64,000 nt of DNA from Maratus speciosus (taxonomy: Eukaryota; Arthropoda; Arachnida; Araneae; Salticidae). A model generated the notes under the pieces. The model was not told the DNA's origin, did no database searches, and saw only the letters and a program-made list of their open reading frames with translations. Numbering within the stretch: position 1 is the first letter of the stretch; each line of letters begins with the position of its first letter. This document shows positions 23,955 to 34,539 of the stretch, one piece after another. Location of the stretch: positions 15,765,701 through 15,829,700 of the forward strand of contig OZ010792.1 in the NCBI GenBank assembly GCA_963932465.1. The letters are read 5' to 3'. The translations under genes were made by a program, and so were the position numbers.

Positions 23955-24560
23955 CCACTATAAGGACCATGGCGTTTTTTAAAAATCTTGGCGCAATTCG
24001 GACTTCAGAAACTGAGATATGTTGCCAAATGATATAAACAACTATGAAAACAAACCTGATGAACTTTTATGTTATTTATGGTTAATTCCATGCGAACTTG
24101 TCATGTCTGTCACACACTACGAGTTTTGGCTACTAGTATTTTAAAACTGAAAAATGAGACTTATTTTATCGGAGATATCTCATCAATTATAAAACGAAGC
24201 AAACTTTTCGAAAATAACGGTGACCAACAAGCATAACGATTTTCAGCTGTGTGACAGACATGACAAGTTTGCATGGAATTAGCCATATGTATACATATAA
24301 TATGTATACATATGTATACATATATACATATAAACATTTTATTTATACACGTATAAAATATTGTTTTTTATATACAAATTATTTATGTTGGTATATAAAA
24401 AGAAATAAACGGGTTTCTTACATTGAATAAATTGTATACATATGGAAAAAATTGCTTGTGTATATGACACAGTAGATAGGTTGCCAGAAAATACGTTATT
24501 ATCAAATTTCTTTTCTTGTCAAAAGGCTATTTTCTCTATTTCGCCAAGGATATTATAGCT
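23955..24560 (+). repeat. CGCCAA-family repeat copy interrupted by a foldback MITE
   Basis: It begins TTCCACTATAAGGACCATGG. After the MITE (24077-24288) it resumes with TATGTATACATATA and ends near TTCGCCAAGGATATTATAGC. Confidence 0.7.
24077..24288. mobile_element. Foldback MITE (GGCTAATTCCATGCAAACTT ends)
   Basis: The left TTCCATGCGAACTTGTCATG and right CATGACAAGTTTGCATGGAA are inverted and continue into GTCTGTCACAC / GTGTGACAGAC. It is about 210 bp long with no internal frame. Confidence 0.88.
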
Positions 24561-24799
24561 GAAACATACCGAATTGCGGTTATATTTTGTTAAATGTTTT
24601 AATATCGTGATTATATCATAACCTATACTGATTAAAATTTTTAGGTATATTCATTTTTTTCTATTTAACAAACATCTTTGGAAAAGCATATATATAAAGT
24701 TTTATTCTGCTTGAAATTACGTGACCCCTTCAAAACTCTGTAATCGAGTACTGGCGACCAACATTGGCGTAATTGAATGTGAAGGAACTGTTTACGGCC

Positions 24800-25110
24800 A
24801 AATCAAACCCCCTGTTTTAAGGGTTTAGAGGCGGAAATTCTGTGTTTTCAGATTTTTCTGGTTAATTGTGCTACAAACCCGACATACTTGTGAAATTTCA
24901 TGATTCTACCACTTTTAGAAGTACCTTAGTTATTTGATGATGCGAAGTGAGTCAGTGACAAAAAAGCGCTTTTTCGGAATTTAATATTTCGAAAACTACT
25001 AAATACAGAAACATGAAATCGTGGAATCTTAGTTCAGTTTGATCATACGAACATGTGTATAAAAGAAAAAATTCTATATCTCTCCCTAAAACGACGTTAT
25101 GAGAGGGTGA
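24800..25110 (+). repeat. Worn repeat with GAAATTTCATGATTCTA / GCGAAGTGAGTCAGTGAC
   Basis: The GAAATTTCATGATTCTA then TGAGTCAGTGACAAAAA order is a common arthropod interspersed-repeat signature, as I recall it. The family was not pinned down. Confidence 0.3.
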
Positions 25111-25189
25111 AAAGTATGCCGAAATGGTTCAGGAAAAGGTAGCTTACGGCTTGTGCGAACTTGGCGGACGCACTGCCGTGCTCCCAGAT

Positions 25190-25561
25190 ACTGCATTGTC
25201 CACAATGTAAATTATAATTTTCGATTTTAATATGTACAAAACGAAAGATAAAGGATTTTTTAAAATGAAAATTAAGCGTCATGAATCTTTGTATATTGAT
25301 GTAAAACAAATGTGGTAAAAGTGTCTATACTGGTGGCTACTATAATGCTGGAAATATAGGTATAAGAAAATTTAAGTGTAATATGGGCATTAAATGAGAC
25401 AGAAATTACTGTCGAAACACAGTGTTTGTTATTAATTAAAGCAAATATTGCTATTTAAATTAAATTTTCTGGTGTGAATTAGGAATATACGAATTAAAAA
25501 AAATATTAAATTCAAAATACTGTTGTTTGCATATGTACAAAGCTGCGCACTAAAGGGTTAA
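25190..25561 (+). repeat. 190-bp dispersed repeat joined to the other half of a TTAACCCTTTA MITE
   Basis: 25190-25380 is the inverted partner of 15005-15195. 25440-25561 matches the left half of 56749-56993 in reverse and ends GCGCACTAAAGGGTTAA. Confidence 0.72.
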
Positions 25562-26061
25562 AGTTCTTAGGAGAAATATTCTATCTGAGTTTTACCACGG
25601 AGAGTGTTAGAAGCATAGAAAATCCGAGATATAGTGCTTTCTGCCCTCGCTTTCTGTTTGAAGTTACTGGGAATCAAAACTTTTTGTCATAGTCTTACAG
25701 TGATAGTTTAAAGGGCAGTTTACCTTTCCAACAATTTTGTTTATTTTTTTTTAAATACGGTTCAAATGGTGAACTCACTGCATTTTAAAGTTCAACTAAA
25801 AATACATTTGAAAAAAAAATTAACTTCATATTTAATAAAAAAATTTTAAAAGTTAACAAAAATTTGAATATTTTAAAATTCCTACTGCTTTTTTAAATAT
25901 TGATATTTTTGTCCACTTAATACATTATTTTTTTTTTAGATTTTCAAATGCGTAATATAGAAGACTGAGCCTGGATTTTTAGATACACATAATATTACAT
26001 TTCATATAAATTTTTAACTCATATATATAGTGGAAAACGATGTAATCTAACACATCTTCAC

Positions 26062-26442
26062 CATAGCTGCGAACATCTTACGATTTTTTTGTACCACAAA
26101 AATTTTATAGTAAATTTTACTTTTTTAACTCCTTGAAGGGCGGTGATGCCGTAACATAATTTTAATTTTGTGCATCACATAATTTTAATCGCAAATTGCC
26201 ACATTGGCACCGGAATTTTATGATGAAAATGTCATCTTTATTAAATACGCACAAATTTAGTTTTACTTTATTACAAATAAAATCTCTTGTTAATACTGGT
26301 GTCAATTAATTATTTGAACATTTTAGGAATACAAGTACCTTGCCCCTGAAAGGGTTAAGTAGCCGTAATCTGCCGATTAAATAAGACAAAATTTTCTACT
26401 AAATTTTTGTGGCACAAAAAAGCGGAAGAGTTGGCAGCTATG
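26062..26442. mobile_element. hAT-like MITE (CATAGCTGCC ends) interrupted by a TTAA MITE
   Basis: CATAGCTGCGAACATCTTAC to AGTTGGCAGCTATG. It is flanked by ATCTTCAC and ATCGTCAT; the empty site in 36096-36808 reads ATCTTCAT, so each flank differs from the original by one base. Confidence 0.85.
26125..26358 (-). mobile_element. TTAA MITE, CCCCTGAAAGGGTTAA family (copy 1)
   Basis: It starts TTAACTCCTTGAAGGGCGG and ends GCCCCTGAAAGGGTTAA. The empty site TTACTTTTTTAAATCACCG can be read in reverse at about 49490-49520. Relatives are 30960-31179 and 47987-48200. Confidence 0.85.
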
Positions 26443-26841
26443 ATCGTCATATACTTTTATATAAAAAAAATAATAATAAAATAGAATAAAGCAATTTAAC
26501 AAATTACAACGACCATTTGGAAAACGATTTTTTCAAAGACTAAAATTTAAGACATAAAATATCGCACGGAGTTGATCACACATTACGCACGCCATGAATT
26601 AAACATTAATAGTGTTATTACACGTAAAAATTGCAAGCGACAAAAATCGCCTGCGACTCGTCAGATTTTCTGAAACTTACGTATTATTCTCTCGAAACTT
26701 ACTTATTATCCAAGCGAACCATTGTTTGTTCGGGAAAACGCTTTTCCATTGTCAGATTTCTTGGAAATCTGACAACCAATTTTCAATGAAATTTCATTCT
26801 TAAACTTCTAAACATCCCACAATATTACTTTTACACCGTCG

Positions 26842-26844
<3 letters not shown>

Positions 26845-26889
<45 letters not shown>
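26845..26889. repeat. Long poly-A run (about 45 bases)
   Basis: A pure A tract. Others are at about 27151-27171, 27256-27285, 30819-30837, 40039-40069 and 46154-46182. They may mark insertion tails or slippage; assembly length there is unreliable. Confidence 0.9.
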
Positions 26890-26891
<2 letters not shown>

Positions 26892-27253
26892 TAATTTTAA
26901 ATGCAATTTGTTTGACAGCTGTATCTCAATTCGTTTCTGAGTTATTAATTATTTTTTTTGTAGTTTTTATTACTTTTTTGTCATAGTGGCAACATAAGTA
27001 TCCATCTCTGTTGAAAGTAAAGGGAAATACAGATTACTGTACAGACCAATCAGAAAACGAATAAAATGTGGATTCGACCAATAAAACGCTTCAGATATGT
27101 TTTTGATTTCCTACTCTGACAGAGGACAATAACCATTTTTCCAAATGGTTAAAAAAAAAAAAAAAAAAAAAATACCTGAAGGCTAATTACATGCGCAGAT
27201 TTATCGCATATACAATAAAGAACATAGACAAATAAATAGTTTAAATCTCTAAT

Positions 27254-27286
<33 letters not shown>

Positions 27287-27712
27287 CCTTAACCTTTTAA
27301 AAACAAGAAAGTGAGAAAATATGAACACGGAGAAGTTTTAATTTGTGTTGGTAATTGCGCTGGGTATATTAACAAAATTTACAATATCTCGCGATATAAT
27401 TACCGAATGGCAAAAATGAGGTGTCACATTATTCACAATTAAACAGGCTTTCATTTAATATTTAAAAACAAAAATCGATTTTTTGATCAATTTTGAGGTA
27501 AACTGCCCCCTTAAAACCAGAGTTGCCAGTTTGGCCTCCCGTTTTATTTTAGAAATCGGGCTTCGCACCAGAAAATGCGAAATGTATTTTCAGATTTATT
27601 TAATGTCAGATAGTTGTTTCTTGATTATTTCTAGCTAAAATTTCTCTTCAAAATGTTTCGATCTAAAGTCGAATTTTCGTGATAAAAAGGGAGGCTAAAC
27701 TGGCGACCATGC

Positions 27713-27928
27713 TTAGCACTAGAAAAGCTGGAAATTTTACTCAAGTTTCATAAAAATATTTTTCCCCAGAATTTTCATTTCAAACTCTTTAACTCGTGTA
27801 TTCAACTTTTTTCTTTTTTTTCTTACTTGTGTCTTCTAATCTTCTTTTATAAAGTAATTTCTGGTTTGAACCGGAATATATTCATTTGGTTGCAGGCAAA
27901 TTGACCTTTACTGTCCTTCTAATGTTAA
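27713..27928. mobile_element. TTAA MITE, second copy of the CTAGTG family
   Basis: It aligns along its length to 5502-5711. The left terminus reads TTAGCACTAGAAAAGC (TTAA changed to TTAG) and the right CCTTCTAATGTTAA. Confidence 0.75.
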
Positions 27929-28188
27929 TAGAATAAGAATTGTGATTTTTGCAGATTTCTGTCAGTGCTTGGGTATAAATAACAAATTTGTTATTTTAAA
28001 CAGATTTCCAGAGACATGAAAATCCAGAAATGTTGTAATTACGGAATATTTAACGATACTTCTTTCTATATAAGATTTATTAGTCAGAAAATTGATTTTG
28101 AAACAATTTTAATATAGTTTTAACAATTGTCTGCAGCGTACTTCCGCTATAGAGCTTTGATGACATAATTTTTTTTTCGAGCTCTGGT

Positions 28189-28388
28189 CAGTGTTGCCAG
28201 TGGGCTACTTTTCTTAAATTCAGATTTCTTGATTGGCACCACTTTTCTGAAATCGTAAAATGCAGCTTTTTTTCGCCTTAATCAATATGCCATTCAATAA
28301 GGCGAATTTTACTATTTCAAAAAAGTGGTGCCAATCAAGAAATCTGAATTTTAAAAAAGTAGCTCACTGCCCTAGAGCTCAACACTAG
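28189..28388. mobile_element. hAT-like MITE, CAGTGTTGCCA family (copy 1)
   Basis: CAGTGTTGCCAGTGGGCTAC at the left. The inner arms are CTTGATTGGCACCACTTTTC and AAAAGTGGTGCCAATCAAG. The right end is worn (CTCAACACTAG). Confidence 0.8.
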
Positions 28389-29149
28389 TTCTAGTTAAAA
28401 AAAAAAAAAAAAAAACCTTATCTCTAGCAAGAATGGTTTATTATCAAACTTTAACATTTTAAACACATAAGTATACTACCAGGAGGAAATTTGGTACTAA
28501 TTAAGGAACAACAACAAAAAGATTTTTCTTAAATTTTCTTGAAATTAGCTTTTTTCACTTTCCTGCGATAACATATTCTTCCCCTCATGCCAATGTTATT
28601 AAAAAAAAATAATAACAAAAAAAAAATGTTCTAAATTGTGAGTAAATTACATTAACGGTGTTCCTAATAATATTTTAATTTCAAACTTCAAATTCTTTAT
28701 TTTTAAGCTTTCGTGTAATTACGTTTTACTTATGAATTAACATTAATATTAATTGCATATTTTAATCCTCGGTAACTTGTACGCAAGTATGTTTCGAATT
28801 CCATTAACAAAATGTCACATTTTTTCCGAAATAATATTAATAATGTAAACTGCAATTTAAAATATTTTTGAGTTCTTAAAGTTATGTTTTTTTATTTGAA
28901 TTATGAGTGCTTTTCATGACAGAAACCATAATGTAACTTGTAAGTCGAACCATAAAAATATACTTTCATACTTCAAACTTCGGCATGTTATTAAAATAAA
29001 TGTTTATTTCCAGCAGAAGTATTTTGCTGTATCCTCCAAGAATCCTTTCAAAAAATTTCTTATAAGAAGCAATAAAAATATCAATTTGACCGGCCTTAAT
29101 GTGTGTAGTACCTTTAATGTAAAAAATAATTTCCTGTAATTTATTTCTC
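28389..29149. other. AT-rich region upstream of the nAChR exon
   Basis: No repeat family or gene was recognised. The overlapping open frames at 28903-29160 are low complexity and give no family match. Confidence 0.45.
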
Positions 29150-29426
29150 CCGTCAAACATGTGCGTTTTGACTTCTCCTTCTCCGGACCGGCAGATGGCG
29201 CTACCAGCGATTTGTTATGGCCGCCTCTGTCTGGATGAAACTAAGAAACATTCCAAAAGATCTCATCTTCTCCTTGCCTTAAAATGAATGTTTATTACAA
29301 AGAAAATTATTTTCTAAAATTCCAAAAACTGTTCTCAGTAATGAGTACAATGCACATGGAACGTATTTAGCTGCATTGTAATAGCAAGGTACTCAGTCTT
29401 AAATCGGCGAGTTTTCTAAGTTAAAA
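29150..29426 (+). promoter_or_regulatory. Candidate 5' UTR/promoter region of the nAChR gene
   Basis: Bases 29160-29240 are clearly more GC-rich than the surroundings and contain no repeat family seen elsewhere in the window. An arthropod initiator-like TCAGTC lies at 29393-29398, about 30 bases before the ATG. This is inference; the real transcription start could lie farther upstream beyond a non-coding exon. Confidence 0.25.
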
Positions 29427-29633
29427 ATGTCTAGATTTCGAAAATTATACGTCGAAATGTTGTGGAAAATGTATATTTTTGTAATTTTTGGTGTTACGAC
29501 AGCAAATCCTGACGCTAAAAGACTTTATGACGATCTCATGAGCAGCTACAACAGACTAATACGACCAGTTGTAAACAACAGCGACACTCTGACTGTCAGA
29601 CTTGGTTTGAAACTTTCGCAGTTGATTGATGTG
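29427..29633 (+). CDS. Nicotinic acetylcholine receptor alpha-type subunit, first coding exon
   Basis: This is the first coding exon of a Cys-loop ligand-gated ion channel subunit, which acts at the neuronal plasma membrane in cholinergic synapses. It encodes 69 residues. Residues 11-26 form a hydrophobic signal peptide. The mature chain probably starts at Asn27 with [11 protein letters not shown], the typical start of arthropod nAChR alpha subunits, followed by YNRLIRPV and [15 protein letters not shown]. An N-glycosylation sequon (NNS) lies at residues 50-52. The exon ends in phase 0 after Val69 at a GTAAGT donor (29634-29639), which is the known position of an nAChR intron just before the NLKNQ segment. 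ATG 29427 has A at -3; Met11 (29457) is an alternative start. The Cys loop, loops A-F and transmembrane segments lie in later exons not seen here. Family assignment is firm; orthology within alpha subunits is not. Confidence 0.93.
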
Positions 29634-29881
29634 GTAAGTAAAAAAAAAAATCTCTAAGTTTTGTATTTGAATAAAAGTGCATGGAAATTAATTTACCTTT
29701 TTGCACATAGCTGTAAATATGTTTTTAAATAATGTTTCTGACGTAAAAAGTTGTAAGTTTTATGCATAAAATTTCTTAAATATTATTATTTAAAAACGTA
29801 AGAAGGTTAAGATTATTGAATAAAAAAACTGAATATTATGTGTTACTTAGAAAATGTAAATTTGAATATTATATTAAGTTG

Positions 29882-30352
29882 ATGCAACAGTTCTGTCGTA
29901 TTTTAAGACATTTAATACAGGTAAAATTTTACCTGTCATGTAAAATTATCAGGTATTTTTTACCGGTATTAAAGGTATTCGAATTAGGTATTAACCCTTT
30001 GAGAGGAAGCAATTAAGTCTCTGTATTGTTGAATTCCTACAGGAATAATCGAAAAATTTTATTTTAAAATAATGAAAAATTATTTTGAAACATTTTCCTT
30101 CCAAATTTAAAACATCAAATTTAGTTTAAATTTCTGGTGCTAATCTTGATTAAAATTATGTGGGATATAATAAATCCCAACACCCCTCAAGGGGTTCAAA
30201 TATGACAGATAATACCTAATTTTAACGTTTTTTTTATCCCTTAAAATCTTAATTCCTAATAATTTTACCTAACAGGTAAATTTAACAGGTATTAAAGTTT
30301 TACCAGCATTAAAGGTATTAAAATTTGTTTTAGAATGCGACAGAACTTTTGC
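29882..30352. mobile_element. Foldback element (GCAACAGTTCTGTCGTATTT ends) with a TTAA MITE inside
   Basis: The left ACAGTTCTGTCGTATTTTAA is mirrored by TTTAGAATGCGACAGAACTT. The arms are full of AGGTATTAAAGGTATT and TACCTGT motifs. 29991-30198 is the inserted MITE. Confidence 0.75.
29991..30198. mobile_element. TTAA MITE (TTAACCCTTTGAGAGG ends)
   Basis: It starts TTAACCCTTTGAGAGGAAGC and ends CCCCTCAAGGGGTTCA, with the last TTAA changed. The arms contain TTTCTGGTGCTAATC. Confidence 0.75.
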
Positions 30353-30538
30353 ATAAACCTAATAAATATAGGTAAGTAAAAGATAAATTCTTTAAGTTTT
30401 ACATTTAAGAAGAGGGCATCAATTTTCTTTTAACAATTTGAATGTAGATGTAATTATATTTTTATATTAGTATTTAACTAATACAATTGTATTTTATAAA
30501 GTAAAATTGCAGAAATGTTATTACGTGAGAACGTTACA

Positions 30539-30960
30539 AAGTTATATCTACAATATATATATATATATATATATATCTGCACTCAAATAACAAAAAACTA
30601 AATAGCTTATATTAAAGTATTTAGAAATTATAAAACAATTATGTTTTACTGTAAGCAAATTATGTCTATCATTAAGGGGAAAAGCAAAACCATAATTTTT
30701 TATTTAAATAAGAGTGCATAAAGATTTATTTAACAGTTTGTACCTCGGTGCATTGATATAAAAAAAAATAATTACAAAGTAGTGCTTTGCGTATAAAATT
30801 GCAGAAACATTATTACAAAAAAAAAAAAAAAAAAAAATTAGACTCGAATAAAATAAAATGAAGAGGGTATGAAGTGTGTGTAGTTAATATAAGTTTAATT
30901 CTGATTTAATATATATATGTTTACCGGTATGTAACAAAAATATCTAGACGTTTTCACTTT
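30539..30960. other. AT-rich intronic stretch with (TA)n
   Basis: TA runs at about 30554-30575 and 30911-30919; otherwise anonymous. Bases 31373-32572 are likewise anonymous AT-rich sequence. Confidence 0.5.
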
Positions 30961-31179
30961 TAACCGTTTCAGGGGCAAATCACTTCTGTTCATAAAATTA
31001 CTAAAACGATTAAATCATACCAGAATTTACGAACAAATTTAATTAGAAATAAGTAAAAGACTTTTCTTTACGTACTTAATAAACGGAAAATTTTCATTCC
31101 AAAAATCTGGTGCCAACGTGGCATTTAGGGATTAAAATTACGTTCTGCAAAAAGGAACTATCACCCTTCAAGGGGTTAG
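30960..31179 (+). mobile_element. TTAA MITE, CCCCTGAAAGGGTTAA family (copy 2)
   Basis: TTAACCGTTTCAGGGGCAAA to TTCAAGGGGTTAG. The final TTAA is changed to TTAG. An hAT-like MITE duplicated its last bases (GGTTAGTG). Confidence 0.8.
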
Positions 31180-31181
31180 TG

Positions 31182-31372
31182 CAGTGTTGCCAGATTGGGG
31201 GACATTTTAAATTAAGATTACTTGACTGTCACCACTTTTTTTTTAATAGTATAATTCGCCTTATTTTTCGGAATTTTTGATCTATTTCTAAATACGCAAA
31301 ATATTTTTATTTTAAAAAAGCGGTGACAATCAACAATCTGGGGACAAAAAAGTCCCCTATCTTGCAACACTG
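31182..31372. mobile_element. hAT-like MITE, CAGTGTTGCCA family, exact duplication
   Basis: CAGTGTTGCCAGATTGGGGG to CTATCTTGCAACACTG. GGTTAGTG lies on both sides exactly (31174-31181, 31373-31380). Confidence 0.95.
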
Positions 31373-32572
31373 GGTTAGTGAGTGTGGATAAAAATTAATT
31401 TAGAAATTTATATGTCACTGTAATTGCATTCTTATGAAATTTTGTTAATAATACAATTGTATTGATTTTTAAAAAATGTATTTTTAGTTAAAAACTTGAT
31501 GAAGATATAAATTTACTCAAATAATAAAAGCTGAATAGCATATATTAAACTATTTAAGAGATGCGAATTTAAATATGATGAAGGAATTTATGTTTACCAG
31601 TTCTTGAAAAAATATCTATAAGTTTTGTATTTAAATGAAAATTAATTTAAAAATTTGCATGTCTCTCTCATTATGTTAAATATATATATATATGTGTTTT
31701 TTATTTTATTTTTTGCATAAAATTGTAAACTTAAGGTAAGGTATAGAAAATGCAAATTTAAAAGTAATAATGTAAATTATGTTTAACAGCCGTAAGTAAA
31801 AATCTATAAATAAGGTATTTTAATAAGTTTACAGGGAAATTAATTTAACAATTTGCATGTGAATTAAAAATTTTTATACCTTTTAAAAAAAATTGTAAAA
31901 TTATGTTGTATGTATGTCATAGCAGAAGAATGGCTGCATAAAAACTTAGCAAAGTTATAACAATACTTAAACTGAAGAGCGTAAATTTAAGTTTTTACAA
32001 ATAGCTAAAATGAAGATGGGAAAGAAAAATTCGCTTATGTTGTGTATGAATAACTAATATGAAAAAAAGTTAAACAAAATTTTTTAATCATTGACGAGTG
32101 CAGTACTCCTCCCAGATACAGGCATATGTTACACAAATTTATTCAGTTGGCAATTTTTTAAACACATTTTCAATATGAGTGCCAGAGAAATTCAATAAAA
32201 AGTATGCTTTTAAATTATAGTGGTGCATATAGAATATAAAAATAATATTATGTATAAAAAGCTTGGGGGATGGGGGGGGGGGGGTGTATTTGCCGACATT
32301 CAAACGCAAAGGCTTAATAATACGTTTAAATCACGATTTAAAAATGAAAAGGTTTGTATCTAATATTGTAGAAATAATATAGCTGTAGAAATGGTGTTAA
32401 GATGAAAGACGAATAATGAACATAGAATATAATATAGGCTTTCTTTAGGAAGCTGTAATTTTTAAAGATAAAATATAACTATGTCATTTGCGAATAAGCT
32501 ATTTTAAATAAACAAAAAACAATTTAACTGTCTACGTAATTGTACTTTTATGTATAATATTGTAAAAATAAG

Positions 32573-32711
32573 TATAGTTGCCAATTTTTACGCTTTTTTA
32601 CTACCACTAAAATTTTACAGAGTTTTGTTTTGTTTAATCTTGTGATAATTAAGATAATATTCACTATAAAATTTTAGTGGTAGGAAAAAAGCGTAAAAGG
32701 TGGCAGCTATG
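32573..32711. mobile_element. hAT-like MITE, CATAGCTGCC family
   Basis: TATAGTTGCCAATTTTTACG to AAAAGGTGGCAGCTATG. AATAAGTA occurs at both edges. The inner arms are ACTACCACTAAAATTTTAC and TAAAATTTTAGTGGTAGG. Confidence 0.85.
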
Positions 32712-32814
32712 AATAAGTATTTTTCAGAAATTTAAAAATTAGGACTAGAATCCGTTGACATAGACAATACATAAATCACCTAAATCTTAGACAATCTTAT
32801 TTTATTTTATCGTG

Positions 32815-33561
32815 TTAAGGGGTCTCAGGGCTCTTAAAATTGAAAAAAAAAAAGACGATTTTCAACCTTTAATATCTTAAAATGTATAAGATTTTCAAAC
32901 ACAATTTTTATTGGGATGAACGATATAAGTATGATCTTTTAGTTCATGTTTTTTTTTTAAATTGCAAGATTCTTAATTAGCATTTATAGGGCTTTCCAAA
33001 ACTGTCAGATATTTGACGAGCGAAAACTTGGTATAACAGCTTACGCGCAGGATTACAAAATAAAATTGAAACTAGAATGAAAATATTGGTGCCTACTTAT
33101 ACTTCAGATTACAATAATTACCCTGAACCTAAATAAATTTGTATTTAAAGCATTTTTATATTTTTAATACAAAGTTGTATTTATCTAATGTAAAATTTTG
33201 AAATTTTCATCAGTATAATCAACTAAAAAAATATATTTTTTTTTAACAATAAAAAGGCAATTTTAGGTTCCGTTTATACAGACTAACATGAAACATATGT
33301 TTTGGAAATTTCATGAAAATATATTCAGAAGTTTTTGAGATATCCTGCGCGTTATGCCGAAAAACGTCATTTGGAGAAAAATGACGTCAAAGTTTAGGAT
33401 ACGCCGCTTCAGCTATTGGACAGATATAATTAAAGAAGACATAACTTCTGTTCTAATGGGAAAATGCACTTTTATCAAAATGTTCCGAAAAGATAGGAGG
33501 ACATCTAAAAAAATTAAAAATTTTGAATTTTTGATGTTTTAACAGTTTTGAGACTTCTTAA
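32815..33561. mobile_element. 747-bp TTAA element (TTAAGGGGTCTCA ends)
   Basis: The left TTAAGGGGTCTCAGGG mirrors TTTTGAGACTTCTTAA. No transposase trace was found; the open frame at 33354-33542 matches nothing I recognise. Confidence 0.62.
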
Positions 33562-34103
33562 GTAGAATGGTGTGTGCGAATAAAATAATGTAATTATTAA
33601 ATAATGAGAAGCGATATAGTATTTAAAATAATATACTTTATTTTGAAAAGCACGGATAATAAAACAGAAATATTAGTAAATAATGCGAAAGAATATTTCA
33701 TAAAAGTACATTTTATTAAATCAAGACAAGTATAATTGCATGTATGAACAATAATATATATATAATAAGTAAATAATGTGAAATGGTATTTTTTATATGT
33801 TCATATCATTGTACACTAAAAAGACGTTTACATGATTAAAATTATTCGATATGTATACTATTAAAAAATATTACTATTTTAGAGAAAAGTAACAAAACTT
33901 TGTCTAGAAATGAATCGAAAAATTGTAAATGAGTACTTGAAAGAGTTCTGAAATTATAATTTTCATTTTCAATAATAAATATAATGGTAAATTTTAATAA
34001 TGTTAGAATAAGAACATAATAAGATAATATAAGGAAATAAAGTCTTAATTAAAAAAATAAGATATACATATTCAAGGCTGGAGTAGCACAGATGACGTTT
34101 ATT
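33562..34103. other. Anonymous AT-rich stretch
   Basis: Very AT-rich with no structure that I can support. Confidence 0.5.
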
Positions 34104-34200
34104 CCAACAGAGCGAAAAATGTCCAGACCAGGAATCGAACCTGGATACTTGGCGTGCCGTGCCAATGCCTTACCTGTTAGGCTATCCGGGCGTTACCTGG
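34104..34200 (-). mobile_element. tRNA-derived SINE head (tRNA-like 34191-34121)
   Basis: On the reverse strand GCCCGGATAGCCTAACAGGT starts a cloverleaf. Its anticodon arm TTGGC-ACGGCAC-GCCAA gives anticodon GGC, the T arm is CCAGG-TTCGATT-CCTGG, and an imperfect acceptor follows. The downstream GGACATTTTTCGCTCTGTTG is shared with 59898-59920, so both are SINE copies rather than tRNA genes. Confidence 0.75.
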
Positions 34201-34539
34201 GTGACATAATTCAGGATTATTTGTTGGACTTGACTGCGAACTGCAGCGCTAGTTTCATTCATCCGAGCTATGACTATTTGGCATTTATATGGTGAAAGTG
34301 TTTTCGTTTTTTGGCCCTGTAGGTTGATATATATATACTATATAATGGGAAAATTTAGTTTAGCAAAATAAAAAAACGCATAACAGGTTGAAATTTCTCT
34401 TTCCGCAATTTATACTAATAGATCAAAACATACTTGTATACATTTGCACAGCCCTTTAGTGAGCCTAGTAACTTTATTACACGCCACTAATCAGCTAAAG
34501 TTTATTCAAAGTAAAACACTCTTAAAACTACTGAAACAC

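Larger units (their letters stand above)
25708..27514 (-). mobile_element. TTAA element (AGGGCAGTTTACC ends) with nested insertions
   Basis: The left end TTAAAGGGCAGTTTACC and right end GGTAAACTGCCCCCTTAA are inverted. Its shorter relative is 36096-36808. Inside it lies an hAT-like MITE (26062-26442), itself interrupted by a TTAA MITE (26125-26358). A further insert around 26500-27150 includes long A runs. Confidence 0.8.

Noticed and set aside
34121..34191. Possible tRNA-Ala (GGC) gene on the reverse strand
   Set aside because: A GGC anticodon is unusual for alanine in eukaryotes, the acceptor stem is imperfect, and the 3' flank is shared with another locus as in a SINE.
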